Source: Methylobacterium gnaphalii (GTDB taxonomy: Bacteria; Pseudomonadota; Alphaproteobacteria; Rhizobiales; Beijerinckiaceae). From it: a stretch of 64,000 nucleotides of DNA. Both the position numbers and the translations under genes were made by a program. The notes beneath the pieces were generated by a model, which saw only the letters and a program-made list of their open reading frames with translations, did no database searches and was not told the DNA's origin. The stretch is from positions 124,001-188,000 of the forward strand of contig NZ_BJZV01000001.1 in NCBI RefSeq assembly GCF_007992215.1, written 5' to 3'. Positions 17,017-26,146 of this stretch are shown piece by piece. The first letter of the stretch is position 1. Every line of letters begins with the position of its first letter.

Positions 17017-20000
17017 GTGCGTGATACCCTGACCGCGCTCGCAGGCGCCGTCATCCTGATCCTGATCGCGGCGCTCGCCGCGCCGCCCTTCCTCGACTGG
17101 ACGGCGCGACGCCCGCTGATCGACAAGGCGATCAGCGCCTCGCTCGGCCTTCCCGCCCACAGCGATGGTGGGATCGAACTGCGGCTCCTGCCGTCTCCGC
17201 GCCTTCGTCTCGATGCACTGCATCTCGGCGAGGGTCTGGACAGGCCGTCGCTCGACCTCTCCTCCGTCAAGGCAGAACTGGCACTCGCGCCCCTGCTCAA
17301 GGGCGAGTTCCGTTTCACGGAGACGCGAATCGGCCGTGCCGAGTTGAAGCTTCCGGTGAACGGCAGCGATGCGCTGATGCTCCCCGGCAGCCTCGGCGAG
17401 GCCCTCGGCGGCCGCGACCTCGTCATCGAAGACCTGCACATCCAGCAGGCGCTCGTCACTACGCTGATCCCGGCCACCGGCCGCACGGAACAGGTTGCCG
17501 TCGAGGCATTGCGGCTCAAGGCGCCCTCACTCGCCGGTCCCTGGCAGATGGAGGGCATCAGTGGCGGCGTGCCGTTCCGCCTCGCCAGCACGAAGATCGG
17601 GGGTGACGGCGCCACCGTAAAGATCTCGGGCGGCGGCGAGCGCCAGCCCCGCTTCGAGGCGGATGCGCGCCTCGTCCTGAAGCCCCTCGATCCCTCGGCG
17701 CCCGGCGCGCCGGGCGCGATGCGTGCCCTGATCCCGGAAGCTGAAGGCTCGGCGCGCGTCGTGGTCGGTCCGCCGACCAAGGATGCCGGCGCGGTGTTGC
17801 CCCTCTCGCTCGCCGGCAAGTTCAAGGCGCGCGGACCCCTGGTGCGCTTCGAGAGCGTCAACGCGGAGATCGATCCGACGGGCCAGGCAGTGCGGCTCGC
17901 CGGCACCGGGCAGCTCGACCTGCGAACCTGGCGCGCGGGGCTCAGCCTCGAATCCCGCCGGATCAACCTCGACGGGCTGCTCTACTCCTCGGCAGGCCAG
18001 GCCCTGCTGGCACGCCGGCTCTCCGGCGATGCGGCCCTGCCCGTGATGCTCGACCTCGACCTGAAGGCCGAGAGTGTCGCCTTCGGCTTCGAAGACTGGT
18101 CGAGTTTCGAGCTCAAGGGCACCCTCGACCGCACCGGCGGCCTGATCCTGCGCCGCTTCACCGGCCTCGCGCCCGGCGCGACCAAGGTCGATGCCTCGGG
18201 GGAGTTGGACGTCGCCGCCTCACCCCGCTTCACCGGCCACCTCGCCGTCGACGCGACGAATTCCGAGGGCGTCGGCCGCTACCTGCGCCGGTTTGGGATC
18301 GAGGGGCCGGCCCTCGCGCTGCTCGATGGGCGCCCGATCCAGGCGGCGGCCGACGTCACGGCGGCGGCAAACGATCTCTCGCTCAAGGGGCTGCGTCTCT
18401 CGCTCGGCGAGGCGCGGCTCTCGGGCGATGCCCATTACACGCGGGGCGACGGCAAGATGCGGGGGCGACTGGAGGCCAATCTCCAGGCGCAGGGCGTCGA
18501 CATCGCCGAGCTTCCGCCCTTCGGCAGCCTGCTGCCCTCGCTCGACCGGCATGATGTCGGCCTGACCATCCGAGCGCGCAACGTCCGCTACGGGCCCGCT
18601 GGCCCCCGCTCGGGCAACGGCACCATCACGGCGAGCATCCAGTCGGATGGAGCGAGCCTCGTAGTTGACCGTCTCGACATCGCCGACCTCGCTGGGGCGA
18701 ACGCCCGGCTCTCCGGCCGCATTGCCCCAGATGGAGCCGGCCGCGTCGCCGGCCATGTCGGCGCACCCTCCGCCGCGCCGCTGCTGGCGCTGCTCGACCG
18801 AGTTTGGATTCCGGAGGCGCGCCTGCTGCCGGCCTTCCTGCGTGAGGGGGCCCTCGACCTTGACGTGAGCCTGGAGCGTGAGGCCGGCGAGGCCGACACC
18901 CTGCGCACCACTGCCAAGGGCCGAGCCACCGAGAGCACGGTCGACGGCTCGTTGCTCGCGCGCGGTGGACGCCTCGACAGCCTCGACGCTACCATCACCT
19001 CGCCGCGTGCCGGGCACTGGTTCAAGCGCGACGACATCGTGGGCCTGCGCCAGCCCGCGAACCTCACCGTGAAGGCGCGCCGCGATGCGGGCGGTGCGGC
19101 CCCGCTGAGCCTCACCGTCGCCGGCACGGTCGCCGGGCTCGACCTGTCCACGGTCAAACCGTTGATGCTCGAACCGGATTCGGGGCTGCCCGATGCAGGC
19201 ACGCTGCGCGTGGCGACGTCCGATGGCGCTCCCTTCGTGAGCCTTGCGGGCAGCGCAGTGGCGGTGGCGCGTCCATTGCCCGCGGATCTGACCCTGGCCC
19301 TGTCGCGCAAGGGCGATGGCCTGCATGTCGAGGCGAGCGGGCGCCTTGCCGAGGCCGACGCCTCGGCGAGCCTCGACCGTGCAGCCGATGGCAGCCTCGC
19401 CGGCAAGGCCAGCCTCGGGGCACTCTCGCTGCCGGGACTGGCCGCCGCCCTGGTCCTGCCGACCGATCCGCGGGTGAATGCCAGCGATTCCGCGGGCTGG
19501 TCTCAGGCACGATTCGCGCCCGTTCCGGTGCGCCCGCGCGCCGATCTCTCGCTCTCGGTCGGCCGGCTCGGTCTGGGGCGAGAGCTGACCGCCGAAGCTG
19601 CCGCGTTCGAACTCTCGCTCGCCGGCGATGCGCTCACGATCAAGAACCTGTCCGGCCGCCTCGCGGGCGGGCAAGTCAGCGGCTCGGCCACGATCGCCCG
19701 GCAGGGCGGCGGGGCGAGCGTGTCGGGCGAGGGCGCCTTGTCGGGCGTCTCGATCGAGGCCCTCTCGGGTGTCTCCGCTCAAGCGCCGGCGGCCGGAGGC
19801 CCGATCCGCGGAAACCTGTCGCTCGGCCTCCGCTACAGCAGCATCGGCGACAGCGCGGCCGCGCTTGCGGCCAATCTGGGCGGCAGCGGCGAGGCCACGC
19901 TCGCCAGCATCACAGTGCCGGCCGCCGATCCCTCGGCGGTCGACCGCGCCCTGACCCGCGCGCTTGCCGAGGACGATCCCCTGCGCGAGGGTCGGCTGTC

Positions 20001-20658
20001 CGCGATCCTCTCGACCGAGTTCGATGCCGGGGCGCTATCGGCCAAGGGGCCGATCACCACGCCGGTGACGCTCGGGGGCGGCACGCTGCGCAGCGGCCCC
20101 ATCGACCTCGCCTTCGGCGCGGCGCGCTGGAACGGCGGTTTCACCCTCGATCTGCGCTCGAAGCGCATCGAGGCCCGCGGCACCCTCACCGCGGCCTCCG
20201 CGCCAAAGGGCTGGTCCGGAGGCAAGCCGTCGGTTCAGCTCGGCTTCGTTGGTCTGCTGACTGCGCCGCGGCGCGAGATCGAGTCCGGTGCGCTCTCCAA
20301 CGGTCTCTCAGCCCTGGTGCTGCAGCGGGAACTCGAGAAGATCGAGCAGTTCGAGGCCGATCAGGCCGAGCGCCAGCGCCGCCGCGCCCGCATCGAGATG
20401 GACCAGGCCCGCGCTGCCGCTCTCAAGGCCGCAGCGGAGAAGGCGGCGCAGGAGAAAGCAGCGCAGGAGAAGGCTGCCCGAGACAAGGCCGCCGAGGATG
20501 CAGCCCGCATCGCCCGGATGCGTGCTCAGCAGGCCGCCGCGGAAGAGCAGGCGCGTCAGGCGCGCGATCGCCAGAACGCGGATGAGGATGCCCGCCGTCT
20601 GCACGGCGAGCCTCAAGCCGAGCCACTTGACATCCGGCCGCCGCAGGATGCGCGGTAG
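17017..20658 (+). CDS. AsmA family protein with charged helical C-terminal tail
   Basis: A 1213-residue envelope protein of the AsmA family. One N-terminal membrane helix (LTALAGAVILILIAALAAPP) is followed by a very long beta-rich periplasmic region typical of AsmA/TamB-like bridge proteins, which are thought to carry phospholipids toward the outer membrane. An AsmA C-terminal type domain occupies about residues 870-1105. The last 100 residues differ in kind: a continuous, highly charged Ala/Lys/Glu/Arg helix with repeats of the type EKAAQEKAAQEKAARDKAA, TolA-like, ending in a Pro-rich tail. The start is a GTG at 17017, placed directly before the membrane helix. Another AsmA-superfamily gene lies at 42887. 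Confidence 0.85.
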   Translation: MRDTLTALAGAVILILIAALAAPPFLDWTARRPLIDKAISASLGLPAHSDGGIELRLLPSPRLRLDALHLGEGLDRPSLDLSSVKAELALAPLLKGEFRFTETRIGRAELKLPVNGSDALMLPGSLGEALGGRDLVIEDLHIQQALVTTLIPATGRTEQVAVEALRLKAPSLAGPWQMEGISGGVPFRLASTKIGGDGATVKISGGGERQPRFEADARLVLKPLDPSAPGAPGAMRALIPEAEGSARVVVGPPTKDAGAVLPLSLAGKFKARGPLVRFESVNAEIDPTGQAVRLAGTGQLDLRTWRAGLSLESRRINLDGLLYSSAGQALLARRLSGDAALPVMLDLDLKAESVAFGFEDWSSFELKGTLDRTGGLILRRFTGLAPGATKVDASGELDVAASPRFTGHLAVDATNSEGVGRYLRRFGIEGPALALLDGRPIQAAADVTAAANDLSLKGLRLSLGEARLSGDAHYTRGDGKMRGRLEANLQAQGVDIAELPPFGSLLPSLDRHDVGLTIRARNVRYGPAGPRSGNGTITASIQSDGASLVVDRLDIADLAGANARLSGRIAPDGAGRVAGHVGAPSAAPLLALLDRVWIPEARLLPAFLREGALDLDVSLEREAGEADTLRTTAKGRATESTVDGSLLARGGRLDSLDATITSPRAGHWFKRDDIVGLRQPANLTVKARRDAGGAAPLSLTVAGTVAGLDLSTVKPLMLEPDSGLPDAGTLRVATSDGAPFVSLAGSAVAVARPLPADLTLALSRKGDGLHVEASGRLAEADASASLDRAADGSLAGKASLGALSLPGLAAALVLPTDPRVNASDSAGWSQARFAPVPVRPRADLSLSVGRLGLGRELTAEAAAFELSLAGDALTIKNLSGRLAGGQVSGSATIARQGGGASVSGEGALSGVSIEALSGVSAQAPAAGGPIRGNLSLGLRYSSIGDSAAALAANLGGSGEATLASITVPAADPSAVDRALTRALAEDDPLREGRLSAILSTEFDAGALSAKGPITTPVTLGGGTLRSGPIDLAFGAARWNGGFTLDLRSKRIEARGTLTAASAPKGWSGGKPSVQLGFVGLLTAPRREIESGALSNGLSALVLQRELEKIEQFEADQAERQRRRARIEMDQARAAALKAAAEKAAQEKAAQEKAARDKAAEDAARIARMRAQQAAAEEQARQARDRQNADEDARRLHGEPQAEPLDIRPPQDAR

Positions 20659-20669
20659 CAGCCCCCGGC

Positions 20670-20987
20670 TCAGACCCCGTCGGCCGTGGCCTGAGCCGGC
20701 GCCGTCACGGTCTCAGCGGAGACGGGTAGGGTTTCGACTGCCGGGCTGGGCAACTCGGCCAGGGCCGGCCGTGCCTGCGGGCGCCCGGCATAGACGCGGC
20801 GCGTCAGCCATTCTGGCTGCGCAAACACCGCGCAGGCATAGGTGCCCGGATGGGCCTTGCAGGGATCGGCGGGCTCACGATCCGTGGCGTACCGCGTAAG
20901 AGCTGCGGCGAAAGTCGCCGCGACGAGCACGGCCACCAGCTTGTCTCGACGTCCGATCCGCAAACCTGTCCCCCCAAGCCACCCCAC
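20670..20987 (-). CDS. Hypothetical protein with N-terminal membrane anchor
   Basis: A 105-residue protein with a single hydrophobic segment near the N-terminus (KLVAVLVAATFAAALTRYA), then a short part with a Cys pair (DPCKAHPGTYACAVF) that could form a disulfide in the periplasm, then a Pro/Ala-rich C-terminus. I do not recognise the family. The start is probably the GTG at 20987, but it could be further in. It converges on the AsmA gene with 11 bp between stops and reads in the same direction as the downstream-lying phoH/uvrD type genes. Codon use is like that of neighbouring genes, so I regard it as real with moderate confidence. Confidence 0.55.
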   Translation of the reverse strand: MGWLGGTGLRIGRRDKLVAVLVAATFAAALTRYATDREPADPCKAHPGTYACAVFAQPEWLTRRVYAGRPQARPALAELPSPAVETLPVSAETVTAPAQATADGV

Positions 20988-21043
20988 CGGTCCTGCCTAT
21001 CGCGCAGGTTTAGGTTAAGGGACGGTGACAGTGTGTCGCGCAA

Positions 21044-23209
21044 TCAGCCGGTTCTAGCCGCTCGTGCCGCGATCAGCGCGAAGGCGTAGATCAAGCCGAC
21101 CTCTTCGAGCCGGTCGAAACGCCCGGCGGCTCCGCCATGGCCGGCCTCCATGTTGATCTTGAGCAGCACCGGGCCGCCGCCGGTCATGGTGGCGCGCAGG
21201 CGCGCGACCCATTTCGCCGGCTCCCAGTACGTCACGCGTGGGTCGGTGAGGCCGCCGAGCGCGAGGATCGCCGGATAGGCCTTGGCCGTGACGTTGTCGT
21301 AGGGCGAGTAGGACAGGATGGTCTTACAGGCTTCCTCACTCTCGGCCGGATTGCCCCATTCGGGCCATTCCGGCGGAGTGAGCGGGAGGTCTCCGTCGAG
21401 CATGGTGTTGAGCACGTCGACGAAAGGCACGTCGGCGACGATGCCGGCGAACAGTTCCGGCGCGAGATTCGCCACCGCGCCCATCAGCATGCCGCCGGCG
21501 CTGCCGCCATGGGCAACGATGCGTTTCTCGGACGTGTAACCGGCTTCGACGAGGGCACGGCCGCAGGCGACGAAATCGGAGAAGGTGTTGGGCTTCTTCT
21601 CGCGCTTGCCGTCGAGATACCAGCGCCAGCCCTTCTCGGTGCCGCCGCGGATATGGGCGATGGCATAGACGAAGCCGCGATCGACCAGCGACAGCCGATT
21701 GGTGCTGAACGAGGCCGGCATCAGCGTGCCGTAAGACCCGTAGCCGTAGAGCAGCAGTGGCGCGCTGCCGTCGAGCTCCAGGCCCTTCCGATGCAACAGC
21801 GAGATCGGCACCTGCTCGCCGTCCAGCGCCGTGGCGAAGAGCCGGCGCGTGACGTAGTCGCCGGCCTCGTGCCCACTCGGCACGACCTGGCGCTTGCGCA
21901 GATGGCGGCCCTTGGTGACGCAGTCGTAGTCGTAGGTCTCGGCCGGCGTCGTCATCGAGGAATAGGTGAAGCGGATGCGCGCCGTCTCGAACTCGTAGCC
22001 CGAATGCAGGCCAAGCGAGTAGGCCTCCTCCGGGAAGGAGACAGTGTGCTCATTGCCGGCAAGGTCGCGCACGACGATGCGGGGCAGGGCATTCTCGAGT
22101 TCGAGACGCACCATGTGGTTCCCGAGCACGTGCAGGTGCCGGATCATCACGCCGGCTCGATAGGGCACCGCATCCTGCCAGTTGGACCGGCCCGGCGAGG
22201 CGAGAGCCGTGGTGACGATCTTGAAATCCTCGGCGCCGTCGGCGTTGGTGAGGATCACGAGGTAGTCGGCCCAGTGCTCCACCGAGTAGATCAGCCGGTG
22301 CTCGCGCGGTGAGACGGTCAGCAGGGCTGAATCCGGCGCGGCGCGATCGAGGAGATGAACCTCGGCCGTCTCGTGATCGCTCGCGGTGACGGTGAGATAT
22401 CGGCCCGACTGGGTCCGGCCGATATGCACGAAGAAGCCAGGATCGGCCTCCTCGTAAACCTTGATGTCGTCGGCCTGCCTCGTGCCGAGGCGGTGGCGCA
22501 TGACCTTGGCTGGCCGGTGGTTCTCGTCGAGGGCGACGTACCAGTAGGAGGTGCCATCAGCGCTCCAGACCGCCTCGCCGGAGGTCGCCTCGACAATGTC
22601 GGAGGCGTCCTCGCCGGTGCCCAGGTCGCGCACGCGGATGGTGTAGAGCTCAGAGCCCTTGGTGTCGGCGCCCCAGGCCAGCCTGCGGTGGTCGTCGGAA
22701 TGGACGGCGGCGGCGATCTCGAAGAAGGGGAGGCCTTCGCCCTCCCGGTCGCCGTCGAGTAGGATCGCCTCGCCCTCCTCGGGGCCGCCGTCGGCGGCTG
22801 TCTCCGCGCCCTGTCCAGGCAGCACCACGACGGTGCGCGGCCGGCGGCAGATCAGCGGGTGCTGTCCACCCTCGCGGTGGCGCGTGTAGTAGGCGAAGGG
22901 CCCGTCGGGCTCCGGGACGCTGGAATCGTCCTCGCGGATGCGTCCGCGCATCTCGGCGACGAGCGTCTTGCGCAGGGCGCCCGCCTCGGAGAGAGCGGCC
23001 TCCGCATAGGTATTCTCTGCATTCAGGTAGTCACGGATGTCGGGGGCGAGCGCTGCCGGGTCCTTGAGCACCTCGCGCCAGTTCTCCGCCTTGAGCCAGG
23101 CATAGTCATCCTCGATCCGGCTGCCGTGGATCGTGAAGGCGTGCGGCCGGGCCTCGGCCACCGGAGCCGTGGCAGGAAGCGTGAAGGGAGGGAGCGTTTC
23201 GGAGGTCAT
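21044..23209 (-). CDS. ptrB: S9A family oligopeptidase (oligopeptidase B-like)
   Basis: A 721-residue serine peptidase of the prolyl oligopeptidase family. An N-terminal beta-propeller (about 70-440) covers a C-terminal alpha/beta-hydrolase domain with catalytic Ser570 (GGSAGG), Asp656 (LGGLTDPRV) and His691 (EAGHGG). The sequence YGYGSYGTLMPASFSTNRLSL and IAHIRGGTEKGWRWY fit oligopeptidase B, which cuts after basic residues in short cytosolic peptides. I used the ATG at 23209 (MTSETLPP); a longer frame to 23260 adds 17 Arg-rich residues of no clear value. It appears monocistronic. Confidence 0.92.
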   Translation of the reverse strand: MTSETLPPFTLPATAPVAEARPHAFTIHGSRIEDDYAWLKAENWREVLKDPAALAPDIRDYLNAENTYAEAALSEAGALRKTLVAEMRGRIREDDSSVPEPDGPFAYYTRHREGGQHPLICRRPRTVVVLPGQGAETAADGGPEEGEAILLDGDREGEGLPFFEIAAAVHSDDHRRLAWGADTKGSELYTIRVRDLGTGEDASDIVEATSGEAVWSADGTSYWYVALDENHRPAKVMRHRLGTRQADDIKVYEEADPGFFVHIGRTQSGRYLTVTASDHETAEVHLLDRAAPDSALLTVSPREHRLIYSVEHWADYLVILTNADGAEDFKIVTTALASPGRSNWQDAVPYRAGVMIRHLHVLGNHMVRLELENALPRIVVRDLAGNEHTVSFPEEAYSLGLHSGYEFETARIRFTYSSMTTPAETYDYDCVTKGRHLRKRQVVPSGHEAGDYVTRRLFATALDGEQVPISLLHRKGLELDGSAPLLLYGYGSYGTLMPASFSTNRLSLVDRGFVYAIAHIRGGTEKGWRWYLDGKREKKPNTFSDFVACGRALVEAGYTSEKRIVAHGGSAGGMLMGAVANLAPELFAGIVADVPFVDVLNTMLDGDLPLTPPEWPEWGNPAESEEACKTILSYSPYDNVTAKAYPAILALGGLTDPRVTYWEPAKWVARLRATMTGGGPVLLKINMEAGHGGAAGRFDRLEEVGLIYAFALIAARAARTG

Positions 23210-23643
23210 CGGGCGCGTCCGATTGGGATGAAGGCGGCCACGCCGCCCGTTCGTCGCCATGTGCCGCGCTCGCGCCCGACCCGCAACCCGGTGAACGGTC
23301 AGCGCCTCGCGCGCGGTGCCGCGGCTGGCTCGGCATGGTTGATCGGAGTCAAACGTTCAACTCCACGTGATCGTGCCGACATTCATGTCTGCAAAATCTC
23401 GACAAATCCACAGCGACTTTCGGAAAGTTGATTCCGGTTCAGGCTGCATGTCTGCTCTGTCTTGCGAGACGTAAGCGAATATCATAAGTGGCAAACCATC
23501 GCAGCGAGGCTGCCGCTTTTTCCAGAACACTTGCGGACGGTTGCGGTGTGCGGACCCATGCGGACGAGAACGGGACGTTCTGTTTGCCGGAACCTCCCGG
23601 CCTCCGTGCTCGGTGCGCCAAAGATAAGGGAACAGATCCGATC
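23210..23643. other. Gene-free stretch upstream of mucR
   Basis: About 430 bp between divergent genes. It is likely a long regulatory leader for the mucR-type gene, as Ros/MucR proteins usually repress their own promoters. I see AT-richer patches at 23340-23470 but no precise operator. Confidence 0.5.
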
Positions 23644-24081
23644 ATGAACGAAGCTGAGACGCCGGTCGATTTCGTCGAACTGGCTGCCGACATCGTGTCG
23701 GCCTACGTGAGCAACAATCCGGTGCCTCCGGCGGAGCTGCCCCAGCTCCTCGGTCGCGTGCATGGCGCGCTGATCCAGGTGGCCAGCGGCACGGCGCCCG
23801 AGAGCACGGCGCCGGCCCAGCCGCAGCAGCCGGCCGTGCCGATCAAGAAGTCGGTCACGAACGAGTACATCGTCTGCCTCGAGGACGGCCGCACCTTCAA
23901 GTCGCTCAAGCGCCACCTGCGCGCCAAGTACAATCTCAGCCCCGAGCAGTATCGCGCCAAGTGGGGCCTGCCGCCCGACTATCCGATGGTCGCTCCGAGC
24001 TATGCCAAGGCCCGCTCCGATCTCGCCAAGGCCATCGGCCTCGGCCAGACCCGGGGTGGCGACTACGACGAAGCCGCTTGA
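23644..24081 (+). CDS. mucR: MucR/Ros family zinc-finger transcriptional regulator
   Basis: A 145-residue regulator of the MucR/Ros family, global repressors in alphaproteobacteria acting on exopolysaccharide, motility, virulence or symbiosis genes. An N-terminal oligomerisation region (residues 1-45, [18 protein letters not shown]) is followed by a Gln/Pro linker and the DNA-binding domain with [21 protein letters not shown] and [16 protein letters not shown]. In the finger, the usual ligands Cys-Cys-His-His read here as Cys78, Asp81, His91 and Asn97, so the second Cys and second His are replaced, a variant known in this family. The ATG at 23644 gives the standard N-terminus. Confidence 0.93.
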   Translation: MNEAETPVDFVELAADIVSAYVSNNPVPPAELPQLLGRVHGALIQVASGTAPESTAPAQPQQPAVPIKKSVTNEYIVCLEDGRTFKSLKRHLRAKYNLSPEQYRAKWGLPPDYPMVAPSYAKARSDLAKAIGLGQTRGGDYDEAA

Positions 24082-24192
24082 TCCGAGCGGCCGCATCGGT
24101 CCCCGAGAGTGGGTGGGCGGCTCTGCCGGGTACCCCGCCGGGGTCCGATGCGCCGACGGGGCGCTTCAGTCACAGGGAGCGTGGATGTCCCG

Positions 24193-24393
24193 ATGAGCGA
24201 TGACGACAAACCCCCATCCGAGAAGATTGCCGAGGTCAACGCGCTGCTCGCGGAATGGGCTGCGCGATCGGCCGGCGAGAGCGAGCAGCTGATCGCGCGG
24301 CTCGAGGGCATGGGCTACGAGGTCGCCGGCAAGTCCGAGGAGGAGATCGAGGAGATCCTCAGGAAGCCGCCGACCAGGCCCGCAAGAGGCTGA
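24193..24393 (+). CDS. Small hypothetical protein
   Basis: A 66-residue acidic protein, mostly helical (SEKIAEVNALLAEWAARSAG, then EQLIARLEGMGYEVAGKSEEE) with no signal peptide. I do not recognise the family. The ATG at 24193 begins a natural N-terminus (MSDDDKPP); a longer open frame from 24109 adds Arg-rich residues. It is 111 bp after mucR on the same strand and may be cotranscribed. Amphipathic heptad character suggests it may form a helical dimer or bind a partner protein. Confidence 0.55.
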   Translation: MSDDDKPPSEKIAEVNALLAEWAARSAGESEQLIARLEGMGYEVAGKSEEEIEEILRKPPTRPARG

Positions 24394-24566
24394 AGGGTAT
24401 CGGCGTCCAAGACCGTCCCGACCGCCTTTGCTGGTTATCCCCGGGAGCGTGACGCTCAGAAGCCATCCCCGGGCAAAGGGAGCGTCAAGTCTTGTGATAG
24501 GATATTTTTCTTCTAACATCGGTCTCTTCCTCGTTCGAACGAGGTGGTCCGGCGTTGGAACAAATC

Positions 24567-25418
24567 ATGAACATTGCGCGTCCTCGTAAGCCTGCCGCCG
24601 CCCATAGGCGGCCCGTCGGCGGTTCTGCTCCGCTCGGACGGGCGGCCGAAAAGCTGCTCAGCCAGCTTGCTGCGACGGGGGCCTATGCCCTTGCCGATCC
24701 CATCGATCCGGGAATGCTGATCCTGCGCAGCGGAGGTGAGGGCGTCTCGCTTGGCAGCGGGCGCTGTGTGGCCGAGGCGGGAGAGGCGCTGCTCCGCGCA
24801 GGACTCGTCGAGCGGGAGGGCGAGCGCCGGCAACGGCTGATCCTCAGCGACGCGGGCCGGGCGCGGCTGCGGCGCAGGGATCGGCCTGGCGACGCAGCCT
24901 TTCTCGCCCAGCATCTCGACCTCGTCGTCGACCGCGGCGGCGATGCGCCCGTGCTGCGGGACGCATCCGAATCCCCGCTCGCCTGGATGGCCCGCCGCCG
25001 CGGCCGGGACGGCGCGCCGCTGATCGATGCGGCCGCGTTCGAGGCCGGGGAGCGCCTGCGGCGCGACCTCACCCTGGCGGCGGTCCTGCCACAGATCGGC
25101 CCTGACTGGTCCAGGGTGAAAGTCGATGGCGGGGGACCGCGTGATCCGGCTGCGTCGTCCGACCGGCGGGTCGCCGCCAAGGAGCGGGTCGATCGGGCCC
25201 TGATGGCCGTGGGCGCCGACCTCTCGGGGCTGCTGATCGACCTGTGCGGCTTCCTTAAGGGGCTGGAGCAGATCGAATCCGAACGGAGCTGGCCGGCCCG
25301 CTCGGCCAAGGTCGTCGCCCGCATCGCCCTCGGCCGGCTCGCCGAGCATTACGGACTCGCCCGCGAGGCGACGGGTCCGGACCGGAGCCGCCTGAGGCTT
25401 TGGCGTGCGGGGCCTTGA
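24567..25418 (+). CDS. DUF6456 domain protein
   Basis: A 283-residue cytosolic protein. The C-terminal half (DRRVAAKERVDRALMAVG, then LIDLCGFLKGLEQIESERSWPARSAKVVARIALGRLAEHYGL) matches DUF6456, found across Hyphomicrobiales and often described as a putative DNA-binding or replication-related domain. The N-terminal part has a winged-helix-like segment (AEKLLSQLAATGAYALADP, EAGEALLRAGLVEREG). The ATG at 24567 is used; a TTG at 24555 in the same frame is possible. It converges on the fhuF-like gene with 8 bp between stop codons. Role unknown. Confidence 0.75.
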   Translation: MNIARPRKPAAAHRRPVGGSAPLGRAAEKLLSQLAATGAYALADPIDPGMLILRSGGEGVSLGSGRCVAEAGEALLRAGLVEREGERRQRLILSDAGRARLRRRDRPGDAAFLAQHLDLVVDRGGDAPVLRDASESPLAWMARRRGRDGAPLIDAAAFEAGERLRRDLTLAAVLPQIGPDWSRVKVDGGGPRDPAASSDRRVAAKERVDRALMAVGADLSGLLIDLCGFLKGLEQIESERSWPARSAKVVARIALGRLAEHYGLAREATGPDRSRLRLWRAGP

Positions 25419-25426
25419 GGGGCGGA

Positions 25427-26146
25427 TCAGCCCTTGCCGCATGTCAGCGGGCACAGGGATCCGCAGGAGGCGATGCCTGGCAGACGTTGCCTTAGGCAGC
25501 ACACGCGCCGCCGCGCGCAGCCGGAGGCTCCCGGGCACAGGGCCCGGGCGAGGGGGCTTCCGGTCCTGGCCCCGGCGCCCGGCCACCGGAGGCAGGAGGC
25601 GACGTCGGCAAAGGCCGGATCGCTCTCCTGCCCGAGCTCGCCGGCGACATAGTCGAAGATGACCGCGACGTTGCCCCACAGCACCCTGGGCGCGACGCCG
25701 CATTGTTCGCGGCAGAGGTCGATCAATGGGCGCAGATGATCGTCCATCAGGCCGGTCAAACCATCCGCCGCCGGGCAGGCGGAGGCACGCGCAGCCGCGA
25801 GGGCGTCCGGCTGCACGAGCAGGCAGGCGGGGCGGCCGGCCTCATCACATGCGAGGCTCGTCGCCTCGAAGGCGAGGGGCAGGGATCGGCCGAGGCACAG
25901 CAGCGCGGTCAGCGCGGGCGTGGCGAGCACGGCGAAATAGAACTGACTCCAGTAGGAGACCAGGGCCCGCCGATCGGTCGTATCGAGGCCGAGCCCAGTG
26001 CTGAAGCGCGCCAGCACGGCGTCGAAGACCGCCGGATCCCGCAAAGCGCTCAGCGGCAACGCGCCCGCATCGCCGGGGTCGGCTGCGACGCCGCCGCGAT
26101 AAGCGTCGAGCGAAGCGGGGACGTGCTCGGCGATCTCCGCGATCAT
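25427..26146 (-). CDS. fhuF: FhuF-like siderophore-iron reductase
   Basis: A 239-residue protein of the FhuF family, cytoplasmic [2Fe-2S] reductases that release iron from imported ferric siderophores. The C-terminus carries the family cysteine cluster: Cys216-Cys217, ten residues, Cys228, three residues, Cys232, with an extra Cys236. The E. coli spacing I recall is CC-x10-C-x2-C, so the last interval is one residue longer here. The start ATG at 26146 overlaps the stop codon of the MFS importer gene by 4 bp (ATGA), which points to translational coupling. A much longer open frame runs upstream in this phase but is the antisense shadow of the overlapping importer gene. Confidence 0.85.
   Translation of the reverse strand: MIAEIAEHVPASLDAYRGGVAADPGDAGALPLSALRDPAVFDAVLARFSTGLGLDTTDRRALVSYWSQFYFAVLATPALTALLCLGRSLPLAFEATSLACDEAGRPACLLVQPDALAAARASACPAADGLTGLMDDHLRPLIDLCREQCGVAPRVLWGNVAVIFDYVAGELGQESDPAFADVASCLRWPGAGARTGSPLARALCPGASGCARRRVCCLRQRLPGIASCGSLCPLTCGKG

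Noticed and set aside
20670..20987. Possibility that the small anchored protein is only a shadow frame
   Set aside because: It overlaps no other gene and has a membrane helix and a Cys pair, so I kept it with moderate confidence.
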